From positions 1 through 63,655 of the forward strand of contig DAIDBD010000003.1 of NCBI GenBank assembly GCA_027310305.1: a stretch of 63,655 nucleotides of DNA. Direction: 5' to 3'. The notes under the pieces were generated by a model. It was not told the origin of the DNA. It did not search any database and saw only the letters and a list, made by a program, of their open reading frames with translations. How positions within the stretch are numbered: the stretch's first letter is position 1; every line of letters starts with the position of its first letter. This document shows, in pieces, positions 46,285 through 55,967 of this stretch. Made by a program: the position numbers and the translations under genes. The stretch comes from Herminiimonas sp. GTDB taxonomy: Bacteria > Pseudomonadota > Gammaproteobacteria > Burkholderiales > Burkholderiaceae_D.

Positions 46285-47157
46285 ATGCAAAAAATTACGC
46301 ATCTTTCAAGTAATTGGCAATGCTGGATCGAAGACAATCTGGCACGCGGTTGCAGCGAATTGTCGCTGCTTGAGATCATGCTGCGCGAAAACTTCGACGA
46401 GGAATTTGCCGCCAACCGCATCTATAAACTGTCCAGCAAGGGCGCATCTCAGGACCAGGCGAAACCGCATGCGCCGGGGGCCGGGCCGAGCGCCTATGTC
46501 TACGATGCGCCGCGAATGATTTCACAGGGCAATGTGGTTCGTACCAGCGACCGCGATGTACGCCTGACATTTCGAATCGCGGAACCGGTGGTCGCGGTGC
46601 TGGACAACCTGATGTCGCCCGAGGAATGCGACGAATTGATCCGCTTGTCCAGCCTCAAGCTGCAGCGCTCGACCATCGTCGATCCCCTGACCGGGAGCGA
46701 AGCGGTGATCGACGATCGCAGCAGTTTCGGCACCTTTTTCACGCTCAATGAGAATGACTTCATTGCCCGGCTCGACCGCCGCATTGCCGAGGTGATGAAT
46801 TGGCCGATCGAGAATGGCGAGGGCATCCAGATTCTTCGCTATAAAATCGGCGGAGAGTACAAGACGCATTTCGATTATTTCCTGCCGGACGACCCCGGAA
46901 GCCAGGTGCATCTGGCCAAGGGCGGCCAGCGGGTGAGCACATTGATCATCTATTTGAATGATGTCGAGGCAGGCGGCGAAACCATATTTCCGCACCTCAA
47001 TCTCTCAGTCGTGCCAAAAAAAGGATCAGCCGTATATTTCGAATACTGTAATGGCCAAGGCCAGGTAGATCCGCTGACATTGCATGGCGGCTTGCCGGTA
47101 TCAGTCGGTGAAAAATGGATTGCGACCAAATGGATGCGGCAGCGCCGTTACGCTTGA
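46285..47157 (+). CDS. prolyl-4-hydroxylase-like Fe(II)/2-oxoglutarate oxygenase
   Basis: 290 residues from the ATG at 46285 (an ATG at 46267 is possible). An N-terminal region of about 90 residues with a helical START (WQCWIEDNLARGCS...LLEIMLRENFDEEFA) precedes the P4H catalytic domain. The HxD pair is in YKTHFDYF, the distal His in LTLHGGLPV, and the 2-oxoglutarate Lys/Arg in GEKWIATKWMRQRR. AGGETIFPHLNLSVVPKKGSAVYF is characteristic. The target is unknown; bacterial relatives act on free amino acids, peptides or EF-Tu. Confidence 0.9.
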   Translation: MQKITHLSSNWQCWIEDNLARGCSELSLLEIMLRENFDEEFAANRIYKLSSKGASQDQAKPHAPGAGPSAYVYDAPRMISQGNVVRTSDRDVRLTFRIAEPVVAVLDNLMSPEECDELIRLSSLKLQRSTIVDPLTGSEAVIDDRSSFGTFFTLNENDFIARLDRRIAEVMNWPIENGEGIQILRYKIGGEYKTHFDYFLPDDPGSQVHLAKGGQRVSTLIIYLNDVEAGGETIFPHLNLSVVPKKGSAVYFEYCNGQGQVDPLTLHGGLPVSVGEKWIATKWMRQRRYA

Positions 47158-47225
47158 AACGATGCAAAATAAATTACGTTGATATTACAATGGACCTATC
47201 TTAACTTTTGCGACAGGAACCTGCG

Positions 47226-47648
47226 ATGCCCGCAATTCAACCGTTTCATCTTGCTTTTCCGGTTCATGATCTCAATGCCGCGCGCACCTTTTACGGCGAC
47301 GTATTGGGTTGCGCCGAAGGGCGAAGCTCCAATGAATGGATCGATTTCGATTTCTTCGGCCACCAGCTTGTGGCCCATCTGGCGCCGGCATCTGGCGGAC
47401 CGGCCGATTCAAATGAAGTGGATGGCAAGCATGTGCCGGTGCCGCATTTCGGCGTCGTGCTGCCGATGGAACAATGGCAGGCGCTGGCCGACCGCCTGCA
47501 AAAAGCCGGAACGAAATTCGAGATCGAACCGTATATCCGCTTCAAGGGCGAGGTCGGCGAACAGGCGACCATGTTCTTTTTCGACCCCAGCCGCAATGCG
47601 CTTGAATTCAAGGCGTTCGCCGATATCGGGCAATTGTTTGCCAAGTAG
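47226..47648 (+). CDS. VOC/glyoxalase-fold protein
   Basis: 140 residues from the ATG at 47226, with AGGAA at 47214-47218. Vicinal oxygen chelate fold: [23 protein letters not shown] at the N terminus and [16 protein letters not shown] at the C terminus supply the expected His/Glu metal ligands. One two-module unit, so it would act as a dimer. Its substrate is not predictable; the likely roles are lyase, dioxygenase or resistance protein. Confidence 0.85.
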   Translation: MPAIQPFHLAFPVHDLNAARTFYGDVLGCAEGRSSNEWIDFDFFGHQLVAHLAPASGGPADSNEVDGKHVPVPHFGVVLPMEQWQALADRLQKAGTKFEIEPYIRFKGEVGEQATMFFFDPSRNALEFKAFADIGQLFAK

Positions 47649-47651
47649 GCG

Positions 47652-47669
47652 CGGCATGTAAAAATGCCG
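47652..47669. terminator. short hairpin between convergent VOC gene and eda
   Basis: CGGCAT-GTAAAA-ATGCCG, a 6-bp stem with a 6-base loop, lies between the two convergent gene ends. There is no T-run, so confidence is low. Confidence 0.35.
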
Positions 47670-47684
47670 GCGTTGGAACAACGT

Positions 47685-48317
47685 CTATAGCGATGGGCTG
47701 CGCAATGCATTCGCCGCCAGCGCCAGTTCCGTAATTCGCCCCCAGTCGCCAGCCTTCAGAGCGTCTTTCGGCGTCAGCCAGGAACCGCCGACACAAGCGA
47801 CATTATTGCAGGCAAGAAATTGCGCCGCGGTCTGTTGCGAAATGCCGCCGGTGGGACAAAACATCACATCCGGCAACGGCCCGGCAATTGCATTGAGCAT
47901 GCCGATGCCGCCGGCCGGCACCGCCGGAAATAACTTCAATTGGCGAAAACCCGCTTCGCGCGCGGCCATCACTTCGGATGGCGTCATCACGCCGGGCAGC
48001 AACGGCAGGCCGCTGGATCTGGCCGCCTGGATCAGGCCGGGCGTCAGGCCGGGCGACACGCCGAACACGGCGCCGGCATCGCGAGCGGCGGCAAATTCAT
48101 CGGCTTGCGTCAGCGTGCCGACGCCGACGATCGCTTGCGGCACCTGCTCGGCAATCGCGCGAATCGCCGGCAGTCCATGCGCGGTGCGCAACGTCACTTC
48201 CAGTACCCGGATGCCGCCGGCCACCAGCGCCCTGGCGAGCGGCACCGCATGGTCAAGGTGGTCGATCGCGATCACCGGAATCACCGGCGATGCATGCATG
48301 ATGTCAAGCAGGTTCAT
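47685..48317 (-). CDS. eda: KDPG/KHG aldolase
   Basis: 210 residues from the ATG at 48317; an ATG at 48329 overlaps the edd stop. Cleaves 2-keto-3-deoxy-6-phosphogluconate to pyruvate and glyceraldehyde-3-phosphate. The N-terminal PVIPVIAID, the EVTLRTAHGLPAI block, and the Schiff-base lysine in QLKLFPAVPAGG are the Eda hallmarks, and VGVGTL and PTGGIS complete the barrel. It follows edd directly. Confidence 0.96.
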   Translation of the reverse strand: MNLLDIMHASPVIPVIAIDHLDHAVPLARALVAGGIRVLEVTLRTAHGLPAIRAIAEQVPQAIVGVGTLTQADEFAAARDAGAVFGVSPGLTPGLIQAARSSGLPLLPGVMTPSEVMAAREAGFRQLKLFPAVPAGGIGMLNAIAGPLPDVMFCPTGGISQQTAAQFLACNNVACVGGSWLTPKDALKAGDWGRITELALAANALRSPSL

Positions 48318-48325
48318 GGTTGCTC

Positions 48326-50239
48326 TCATAGAGTTTGTTTGACTTGCGTATCTTCATCGCTGAACGGTTCCGCCTTCTCGTTCGGCAGATTGATTTCGGC
48401 TGAAACAGGTGCGACCAACGGCGGCAAGCCGAACGTCGCCGCGCCCTCTTCCGCCGTGCTGACGGCATTGCGGAAGAGGGCGAACAATTCGCGCCCCATG
48501 CCGACCTGGTTCGACGACAGATCGGCCGGCTCCGCCATCCGCTTCGACCATTCTGCGTCCGGCACCAGCGCCTGCAACACTCCCGCTTCCGCATCCAACC
48601 GGATCATGTCGCCGGTGCGCACGCGTCCCAGCGCGCCGCCTGCCAGCACTTCCGGCGATACGTGAATGGCGGCAGGCACTTTACCCGAAGCGCCGGACAT
48701 GCGGCCATCCGTCACCAGCGCCACATGGCGGCCGGCATCCTGCAGGCTGCCCAGCGCAGGCGTCAGCGCATGCAGCTCCGGCATGCCGTTGGCGCGCGGC
48801 CCCTGAAAACGGACTACCGCGACGAAATCGCGTTCCAGTTCGCCCGCCTTGTACGCATGCAGGAATTCTTCCTGCGAATTGAACACGATGGCCGGCGCCT
48901 CGACGATCCGGTATTGCGGCTTGACTGCGGAAACCTTGATCACCGCCCGCCCCAGATTCCCCGTCAGCAAGCGCAACCCGCCATCGGCGGAAAACGGCGA
49001 CGCCGCGCCGCGCACCACGTTTTCATCGGCGCTGCGCTGCGGCGCCGATCGCCAGACCACGCTCTGATTTTCCAGAAACGGCTCGGCGCAATGCGCGCGC
49101 AGGCCGCGGCCCAGAATCGTGTTCACGTCGTCATGCAACAAGCCCGCATCGAGCAATTCGCGGATCACGAAACCGGTGCCGCCGGCCGCATGGAAATGAT
49201 TGACGTCGGCGTCGCCGTTCGGATAAATGCGGGCGACCAGCGGCACCACGGCTGACAATTGGCTGAAATCGTCCCAATCGATCACGATGCCGGCCGCCTT
49301 CGCGATCGCCACCAGGTGCAGCGTGTGATTGGTCGAGCCGCCGGTCGCCAGCAGCGCGACGACCGCATTGACGATGCACTTTTCATCGACCACATGCCCG
49401 ACCGGCATGTAGGTGTCGCCGTGTGCGCTGATCTCGACCGCGCGGCGCGCGGCAGCGGCGGTCAGTGCATCGCGCAGCGGCGTATTGGGCGTGATGAATG
49501 CAGCGCCCGGCAAATGCAGACCCATCACTTCCATCAGCATTTGATTGCTGTTGGCGGTGCCATAAAACGTGCAGGTGCCGGCGCCATGATACGACTGCGA
49601 TTCCGCTTCCAGCAGTTCATCGCGGCCGAGCTTGCCTTGCGCATACAGTTGCCGGATCCGGGATTTCTCCGGATTCGACATGCCGCTGGTCATCGGCCCG
49701 CCGGGAATGAATACCGCAGGCAGGTGTCCAAAGTGAAGCGCGCCGATCAGCAAGCCCGGCACGATCTTGTCGCAGATGCCCAGATACACGGCCGCATCGA
49801 ACATGTTGTGCGACAACGCAACAGCGGTCGCCATCGCAATCGTATCGCGCGAGAACAGCGACAGTTCCATGCCGGGTTGCCCCTGCGTGACGCCGTCGCA
49901 CATGGCCGGCGTGCCGCCGGCGAATTGCGCGACGCCGCCGGCTTCGCGCACCGCATCCTTGATGATCTGCGGAAAACGCTCGAATGGCTGATGCGCCGAC
50001 AGCATGTCGTTATAGGACGACACGATCGCCACCGAGGGATTTTTCTGCTGCTTGAGTTTCAGCTTGTCGTTGGCAGGGAATGCGGCAAAGCCATGCGCAA
50101 GATTGGTACAAGACAAGGCGCCGCGTTGCACGCCTTGGCGACGCGCCGTTTCCAGATGGTCGAGATAAGTGCGGCGATAGGGCCGGCTTTTTTCGATGAT
50201 GCGGTCGGTAACTTCTGACAACACGGCATGTAATGGCAT
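48326..50239 (-). CDS. edd: phosphogluconate dehydratase
   Basis: 637 residues, the full Edd length. Dehydrates 6-phosphogluconate to KDPG; the iron-sulfur dehydratase fold shared with IlvD is clear. Landmarks are LNMLSAHQP-like [15 protein letters not shown] near the start, [39 protein letters not shown] and [19 protein letters not shown]. Cysteines in these motifs hold the cluster. It is the first gene of the edd-eda unit and is divergent from pgi. Confidence 0.97.
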   Translation of the reverse strand: MPLHAVLSEVTDRIIEKSRPYRRTYLDHLETARRQGVQRGALSCTNLAHGFAAFPANDKLKLKQQKNPSVAIVSSYNDMLSAHQPFERFPQIIKDAVREAGGVAQFAGGTPAMCDGVTQGQPGMELSLFSRDTIAMATAVALSHNMFDAAVYLGICDKIVPGLLIGALHFGHLPAVFIPGGPMTSGMSNPEKSRIRQLYAQGKLGRDELLEAESQSYHGAGTCTFYGTANSNQMLMEVMGLHLPGAAFITPNTPLRDALTAAAARRAVEISAHGDTYMPVGHVVDEKCIVNAVVALLATGGSTNHTLHLVAIAKAAGIVIDWDDFSQLSAVVPLVARIYPNGDADVNHFHAAGGTGFVIRELLDAGLLHDDVNTILGRGLRAHCAEPFLENQSVVWRSAPQRSADENVVRGAASPFSADGGLRLLTGNLGRAVIKVSAVKPQYRIVEAPAIVFNSQEEFLHAYKAGELERDFVAVVRFQGPRANGMPELHALTPALGSLQDAGRHVALVTDGRMSGASGKVPAAIHVSPEVLAGGALGRVRTGDMIRLDAEAGVLQALVPDAEWSKRMAEPADLSSNQVGMGRELFALFRNAVSTAEEGAATFGLPPLVAPVSAEINLPNEKAEPFSDEDTQVKQTL

Positions 50240-50264
50240 GATGAGATTCTTGCTGAAAAGAATA

Positions 50265-50281
50265 TTGAAATATTACTACAA
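50265..50281 (-). promoter_or_regulatory. HexR-like operator before edd
   Basis: Read on the minus strand, TTGTAGTAATATTTCAA resembles the HexR pseudo-palindrome (TTGTAATTAAATTACAA type). It is 26 bases upstream of the edd start, and a hexR gene is present in the window at 53958. Confidence 0.55.
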
Positions 50282-50427
50282 AATTTTGCATTCAAATCCA
50301 CCCGGGGTCATATTTTAATTTGTTGATTTGCCTCAATCGTTGTTGCCCTATCTAAATATTTTATTGATTTACCATTAAATTCCTACGCAGAATCGTTGCG
50401 GAAAATAATAAGCAAGTACCCAATAAT

Positions 50428-50444
50428 TTGTAGTGAAATTACTC
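50428..50444 (+). promoter_or_regulatory. HexR-like operator before pgi
   Basis: TTGTAGTGAAATTACTC is the second HexR-like site in the AT-rich edd/pgi region, 51 bases upstream of pgi. Together the two sites would coordinate both directions. Confidence 0.55.
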
Positions 50445-50494
50445 ATAGTTAATGTATAGTTGTATTCACTGTCACTTCATTTCCCCCAGCTACG

Positions 50495-52135
50495 ATGCGA
50501 CAACCTATCCTGACCGCCGCAGCATTTCAGGCACTCCAATCCCACCACGCCGATGCCAGGCATTGGCAATTGCGCGATCTGTTCAACGAACATCCGGCAC
50601 GCTTCGCCGACTTCTCCGTCGAGGCGGCGGACCTGTTTCTCGATTATTCGAAAAACCGGTTGAACGATACGACCATGCAATTGCTTTTTTCGCTGGCGCG
50701 CGAACGCGGAATCGAACCTCGCCGCGATGCAATGTTTGCCGGCGAAAAAATCAATACGACTGAACGGCGCGCCGTGCTGCATACCGCATTGCGTGCCCCG
50801 CGCGATACGATGCTGCGAGTCGATGAGCGAAACGTGATTGCAGACGTGCATGCGGTGCTAGATCGCATCCAACCGTTTACCGAGCGCGTCCGTTCCGGGC
50901 TATGGCTTGGATATGGCGGCAAGGCAATCACGGATATCGTCAATATCGGCATCGGCGGCTCCTATCTCGGCCCCAAGATGGCGTGCCAGGCATTGCGCGC
51001 CTATGCTCATCCGCGCCTGACGATGCATTTCGTCTCCAATGTCGATGGCAACGATCTCGATGCCCTGCTGCAAAAAGTCAATCCGGAAACCACGCTGTTC
51101 ATCATTGCATCCAAAACATTCACCACGCTGGAAACCATGATGAACGCGCATTCCGCGCGCACATGGTTTTTAACTCATGGCGCCGCGACGGATTTGCCGA
51201 AACATTTTGTCGCCGTATCGACCAACACCGACGCAGTGCGCGCATTCGGGATTGACCCCGAAAACATGTTTCCGTTCTGGGATTGGGTTGGTGGCCGCTA
51301 TTCAATCTGGTCGGCCATCGGATTGCCGGTTGCGCTGGCAATCGGCTTCGATAACTTCAGGCAATTTCTGGCCGGCGGCCATGCGATGGACCAGCATTTC
51401 CGCAGCGCGCCGCTGGAGCAAAACATGCCCGTGATACTGGCGCTGATCGGCGTCTGGTATCGAAATTTTTTCGACAGCACATCGCTATCGATCGCGCCGT
51501 ATCATCAGGACTTGAGCGACTTTCCCGGCTATTTACAGCAGCTCGACATGGAAAGCAACGGCAAGCGCGTCGCCGTCGATGGCACGGCGCTCGACGCCGC
51601 CAGTTGCCCGGTGGTCTGGGGCGATGTCGGCACCAACGGACAGCATGCGTATTTCCAGTTGCTGCATCAGGGCACCGATGTCATTCCGGTCGATTTCATC
51701 GCCGCGCTCAAGCCGGGCCATGGTCTGGCCGGCCATCATGCGGCATTGCTGGCGAACTGTTTCGCGCAATCGGAAGCGTTCATGCGCGGCAAGACATCAG
51801 GCGAAGCGCGCGCGGAAATGCAGGCGCAACACATGACGGCAGCCGATATCGATGCGCTGGCGCCGCACAAGACCTTTCCCGGCAATCGCCCCAGCAACAC
51901 CATTCTGATGGATGCGCTGACCCCGGCAACGCTGGGCGCACTGGTTGCCTTGTATGAGCACAAAACCTTCGTTCAGGGTGTATTGTGGGGCGTCAACAGT
52001 TTCGATCAGTGGGGCGTTGAACTCGGCAAGGTACTGGCTAAAAATATCCAGTCGGAACTGACCGGCGTCCCACAGCCGGATCGGCACGATAGTTCCACCA
52101 ACGGATTGATCGCGCGCGCCAGGGCGGCAATGTAA
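50495..52135 (+). CDS. pgi: glucose-6-phosphate isomerase
   Basis: 546 residues. Interconverts glucose-6-phosphate and fructose-6-phosphate. Family blocks are [48 protein letters not shown] and the second signature [17 protein letters not shown]. The catalytic glutamate region and [17 protein letters not shown] are present. It runs toward zwf, with a palindromic repeat in between. Confidence 0.97.
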   Translation: MRQPILTAAAFQALQSHHADARHWQLRDLFNEHPARFADFSVEAADLFLDYSKNRLNDTTMQLLFSLARERGIEPRRDAMFAGEKINTTERRAVLHTALRAPRDTMLRVDERNVIADVHAVLDRIQPFTERVRSGLWLGYGGKAITDIVNIGIGGSYLGPKMACQALRAYAHPRLTMHFVSNVDGNDLDALLQKVNPETTLFIIASKTFTTLETMMNAHSARTWFLTHGAATDLPKHFVAVSTNTDAVRAFGIDPENMFPFWDWVGGRYSIWSAIGLPVALAIGFDNFRQFLAGGHAMDQHFRSAPLEQNMPVILALIGVWYRNFFDSTSLSIAPYHQDLSDFPGYLQQLDMESNGKRVAVDGTALDAASCPVVWGDVGTNGQHAYFQLLHQGTDVIPVDFIAALKPGHGLAGHHAALLANCFAQSEAFMRGKTSGEARAEMQAQHMTAADIDALAPHKTFPGNRPSNTILMDALTPATLGALVALYEHKTFVQGVLWGVNSFDQWGVELGKVLAKNIQSELTGVPQPDRHDSSTNGLIARARAAM

Positions 52136-52176
52136 ATAGCGGGGGCTTATCAATATGGTTCAATCATTAGAAAAGC

Positions 52177-52384
52177 CGTTCGTCCCGGGGCACCCTTTGG
52201 GGTGTGAGTAGGTTCGTTCGTCCTGAGTAGCGCAGCGTATCGAAGGAAGCGTATCGAAGCATGTCCTGAGTAGGCCGCAGGCCGTACCGAAAGGGAAGCG
52301 TATCGAAGGATCTGCGGACACGAACATCCCTTCGATACGCCCTAAAGGGCTACTCACACCCCAAAGGGTGCCCCGGGGCGAACG
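52177..52384. repeat. 208-bp palindromic repeat between pgi and zwf
   Basis: End arms 52177-52211 and 52350-52384 are 35-bp inverted copies with one mismatch (containing GGGGCACCCTTTGGGGTGTG). Between them GCGTATCGAAGG-type units recur (near 52236, 52247, 52292 and, inverted, at 52331). This matches a repeat type seen widely in proteobacterial intergenic DNA. It makes up most of the 331-base pgi-zwf gap. Confidence 0.88.
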
Positions 52385-52466
52385 GCGGCTTAACTAAACG
52401 GCATTGGGGGTGGCTGCACCGCTCTGCAATGCTTACTCATCATCACCAAACAAAGATAGTTCTCAT

Positions 52467-53948
52467 ATGGCTCTTACAGATTTCGATTTGGTAATGTTCG
52501 GTGGCAGCGGCGATCTGGCAATGCGCAAGCTGCTTCCCGCGCTGTATGCGCTCGACCGCGCCAAGGAATTGCCGCCGACGGCGCGCATCCTGTGCGTCGG
52601 CAGGCATGACTGGACGCTGAAACAATTTCTCGATACGGTCAACGAAGCCGCGAAACCGCACATCGCGCCCGGCTCGCTGACGCCCGCGATGTGGGAGGCG
52701 TTCTGCGCGCGCTTCGCTTACGTGTCGGTCGATGCCACCGATGCCGCCACGTACCAGGCGCTGGTCGATGCGATGCGCACCGATGCCGGCGTGACCCGCG
52801 TGTTTTATCTGGCGACGCCGCCGAGCCTGTTTGCGAGCATCTGCCTTAATCTCGCCAGTTGCGGGCTGGCGACCTCGAATTCCCGCGTGGTGCTGGAAAA
52901 GCCGCTCGGACGCGATCTGGACAGCGCCAGGCAAATCAACGCGGACGTCGGCCGCGTGTTTGCGGAATCGCAGATTTTCCGGATCGATCATTATCTCGGC
53001 AAGGAAGCGGTGCAGAACCTGCTGGCGCTGCGTTTCGGCAATGTGCTGTTCGAGCCGTTATGGCGGCGCGAATGGATTTCCGATGTGCAGATCACGATCG
53101 CGGAAGAACTCGGCGTCGGCAATCGCATGGGTTACTACGAAACGTCCGGCGCGCTGCGCGACATGATGCAGAATCATCTGCTGCAACTGCTATGCATCGT
53201 CGCGATGGAACCGCCGCTGTCGGTTACGCCGGATGCGGTGCGCGACGAAAAGCTGAAAGTGCTGTGCTCGCTGAAACGCTTCACGCCGACCACGCTGGCC
53301 CTGAACGTGATCCGAGGCCAGTATCGTTCCGGCCATGTCAACGGCGTCGCGGTGCCGGGCTACCGCAAGGAACCGGATGCCGACCCGCAATCGCGCACCG
53401 AAACCTTTGTCGCGGTCAAGGCCGAGATCGATACCTGGCGCTGGGCCGGCGTGCCGTTTTATCTGCGCACCGGCAAACGCATGGCCGATTCGCTGGCTGA
53501 AATCGTGGTGCGCTTCAAGTCGATTCCGCATTCGATTTTCGCGCAATCGACCGGCAGCTTCCAACCGAACTGCCTGGTCATCCGGCTGCAGCCGGATGAT
53601 GGCTTGCAACTGAACCTGATGGCCAAAACGCCGGGCGACGGCATGCGGCTGAAACCGGTCGAGCTGGAACTGGATTTCCGCGAAACATTCAGGACGCCGC
53701 GCATGGATGCCTACGAGCGGCTGCTGCTCGATGTGCTGCGCGGCCATCTGACGCTGTTCATGCGCAGCGACGAACTGGAAGCGGCATGGGAATGGGTCGA
53801 GCCGATCCTGAATTTCTGGGAACAGAGCGATAGCGAACCGATGCCGTATACCGCCGGCACCTGGGGTCCGGCCGCCGCCAGCGCGCTGATCGGGCGCGAC
53901 GGCTTGCAGTGGCGCGAAGAAGCGCTGCCGGAAATGGAAGAAGAATAA
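52467..53948 (+). CDS. zwf: glucose-6-phosphate 1-dehydrogenase
   Basis: 493 residues from the ATG at 52467; the upstream open frame enters the repeat. First step of the pentose-phosphate and Entner-Doudoroff routes, giving 6-phosphogluconolactone. The nucleotide-binding FGGSGDLAMRKL is at the N terminus. The active site RIDHYLGKEAVQNLL is at about 172-186, and LRTGKRM and FIDREPTF-free family tail blocks (HLTLFMRSDELEAAWEWVEPIL) follow. It starts 83 bases after the repeat. Downstream, hexR begins after 9 bases. Confidence 0.96.
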   Translation: MALTDFDLVMFGGSGDLAMRKLLPALYALDRAKELPPTARILCVGRHDWTLKQFLDTVNEAAKPHIAPGSLTPAMWEAFCARFAYVSVDATDAATYQALVDAMRTDAGVTRVFYLATPPSLFASICLNLASCGLATSNSRVVLEKPLGRDLDSARQINADVGRVFAESQIFRIDHYLGKEAVQNLLALRFGNVLFEPLWRREWISDVQITIAEELGVGNRMGYYETSGALRDMMQNHLLQLLCIVAMEPPLSVTPDAVRDEKLKVLCSLKRFTPTTLALNVIRGQYRSGHVNGVAVPGYRKEPDADPQSRTETFVAVKAEIDTWRWAGVPFYLRTGKRMADSLAEIVVRFKSIPHSIFAQSTGSFQPNCLVIRLQPDDGLQLNLMAKTPGDGMRLKPVELELDFRETFRTPRMDAYERLLLDVLRGHLTLFMRSDELEAAWEWVEPILNFWEQSDSEPMPYTAGTWGPAAASALIGRDGLQWREEALPEMEEE

Positions 53949-53957
53949 GGACGCGCG

Positions 53958-54839
53958 ATGCTGCTCGATTCGATCCGCACGCAACTCGACTCGCTGTCGA
54001 AGTCCGAGAAAAAAGTCGCGCTGGCGGTGCTGGAAAATCCCGGGCTGACCATTTCCGAAAACATTACCGCGCTGGCGAAAAGTGCGCAGGTGTCGGAGCC
54101 GACCGTGGTGCGGTTTTGCCGTGCGATCGGTTATGACGGCTGGCATGAATTCAAGCTGAAGCTGGCGCAAGGGCTGGCATTGGCGCCGCCCGGTGCCGAT
54201 GAATCATTGACGCAGGACGATCTTGCAATCGATCTCGTCAGCAAGATTTGCAGCCGTTCGATCAATACGCTGATGGACCTGCGCAACAATCTCGATCCGG
54301 ATGCGATCCAGCGCGCGCTGGGCGTGCTGGCGCGCTCCAGCAAGATAGAATTTTACGGCCAGGGCACGTCCGGCATCGTTGCCGCCGATGCGCAGCACAA
54401 GTTTTTCCGCTCCGGCGTGCCGACCGTCGCCTACACCGATCCGCACATCCACAGCATCGCGGCGGCGCTGCTGCGAAAAGGCGATACGGTCGTCGCCATT
54501 TCGCAGCGCGGCAGCAGCACCGCGCTGCTGCGCAGCGTCCAGCTCGCCAGGCAGAGCGGCGCCGATGTGATCGTGCTGGCGCCGAACGGCACGCCGCTGG
54601 CTGAACTGGCTACCGTACTGGTGCCGATCGACCTGAGTTTCAATACCGACCCTTATACGCCGATTTCGGCGCGGCTGGCGCATCTGACGGTCATCGACAT
54701 TCTGGCGGTAGGGCTGGCGCTGAAGCGCGGACCGGAATTCCGCAAGAAAATGCAGCAGGCGCAAAAGGCGCTGCAAAAAATCGACATGCAGTTCGATTCG
54801 TTCCTGCTGCATCCGCAAAAAATTGACCACAGCCGCTGA
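53958..54839 (+). CDS. hexR: HexR, RpiR-family repressor of sugar-phosphate genes
   Basis: 293 residues. N-terminal RpiR HTH (SIRTQLDSLSKSEKKVALAVLENP, then AQVSEPTVVRFCRAIGYDGWHEFKLKLA) and a C-terminal SIS sugar-phosphate-binding domain (KIEFYGQGTSGIVAADAQHKFFR, VVAISQRGSSTALLRSV). In relatives KDPG relieves repression of zwf, edd and others. It is coupled to zwf, and two HexR-like sites lie between edd and pgi. Confidence 0.92.
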   Translation: MLLDSIRTQLDSLSKSEKKVALAVLENPGLTISENITALAKSAQVSEPTVVRFCRAIGYDGWHEFKLKLAQGLALAPPGADESLTQDDLAIDLVSKICSRSINTLMDLRNNLDPDAIQRALGVLARSSKIEFYGQGTSGIVAADAQHKFFRSGVPTVAYTDPHIHSIAAALLRKGDTVVAISQRGSSTALLRSVQLARQSGADVIVLAPNGTPLAELATVLVPIDLSFNTDPYTPISARLAHLTVIDILAVGLALKRGPEFRKKMQQAQKALQKIDMQFDSFLLHPQKIDHSR

Positions 54840-54941
54840 CCGGCATCAAGCGCTGATGCTCAACCCGGTTCGCCGATTGCGTACAATATGTTCTTTATTT
54901 TCCGCGCAATCCATTCCCCAGCCACCTTCCCCATCGCCGCC

Positions 54942-55877
54942 ATGAACCAGCTCGAACAACTCAAGCAATACACAACGATCGTTGCCGACACCGGCGATTT
55001 CCAGTCCATCAAGGCGTTCGCGCCGCGCGATGCAACCACCAACCCGTCGCTGATCCTGAAAGCGGTGCAAAAGGACGAATACAAGCCGCTGCTGGAAAAG
55101 ACGGTACGCGACCATGCCGGCGAATCGACCGCCGACATCATCGACCGGCTGCTGGTCGTGTTCGGCGCTGAAATTTTGAAGATCATTCCCGGCCGCGTGT
55201 CGACCGAAACCGACGCACGGCTGTCGTTCGACACGCAGGGCACCATCGACAAGGGCCGCGCGCTGATTGCGCTGTATGAAGCAGCCGGCATCGCGCGCGA
55301 ACGGGTGCTGATCAAGATCGCCTCGACCTGGGAAGGCATCCGCGCCGCGCAAACGCTGGAAAAAGAAGGCATCCGCTGCAACATGACATTGCTGTTCGCA
55401 TTGCCGCAGGCGATCGCCTGCGCCGATGCCGGCGCGCAGCTGATTTCACCGTTCGTCGGCCGCATCTACGACTGGCATAAAAAATCGACCGGGCAGGAAT
55501 ACAGCGGCGCCGACGATCCCGGCGTGCAATCGGTCAAGCGGATTTATACCTATTACCGCAAGTTCGGCTATCCAACCGAAGTGATGGGCGCGAGCTTTCG
55601 CAACACGTCGCAAATCATCGAACTCGCCGGCTGCGACTTGCTGACGATCAGCCCGGAATTGCTGCAGAAACTGGCCGATAGCGATGCGCCGGTCGCGCGC
55701 AAACTGAGCGCTGAAGCGGCGCAGTCAGCCGACCTGCGGAAATTGACGCTGGATGAAAAGACATTCCGTTCGATGCTCAATGACGATGCGATGGGAACCG
55801 AAAAGCTGGCGGAAGGCATACGCCTGTTCTGCGCCGATGCGGTGAAGCTGGAAAAGCTGATCGATGCGTTGCGCTGA
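54942..55877 (+). CDS. tal: transaldolase
   Basis: 311 residues from the ATG at 54942, the usual TalB length. Non-oxidative pentose-phosphate step. The DATTNPSLI block is near residue 30, the Schiff-base lysine is in [12 protein letters not shown], and the C-terminal [13 protein letters not shown] is present. It follows hexR by about 100 bases in the same direction. Confidence 0.96.
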   Translation: MNQLEQLKQYTTIVADTGDFQSIKAFAPRDATTNPSLILKAVQKDEYKPLLEKTVRDHAGESTADIIDRLLVVFGAEILKIIPGRVSTETDARLSFDTQGTIDKGRALIALYEAAGIARERVLIKIASTWEGIRAAQTLEKEGIRCNMTLLFALPQAIACADAGAQLISPFVGRIYDWHKKSTGQEYSGADDPGVQSVKRIYTYYRKFGYPTEVMGASFRNTSQIIELAGCDLLTISPELLQKLADSDAPVARKLSAEAAQSADLRKLTLDEKTFRSMLNDDAMGTEKLAEGIRLFCADAVKLEKLIDALR

Positions 55878-55967
55878 TTCGCTGCGTTCGCCGCCTTTGC
55901 GCAAGGGCTTCCCTAGCTCGCAGAGCAGCGAGAAGCGCAGGCAATCCCCTCTCTTCAAAGGTTAAAA

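Noticed and set aside
46139-46519. Short ORF with a hydrophobic helix before the hydroxylase gene
   Set aside because: It overlaps the hydroxylase in another frame, has no clear ribosome site and ends in low-complexity Cys/Arg sequence; not supported as a gene.
48304-50301. Several short antisense ORFs within edd
   Set aside because: Shadow frames of edd, whose protein is full length and has all dehydratase motifs.
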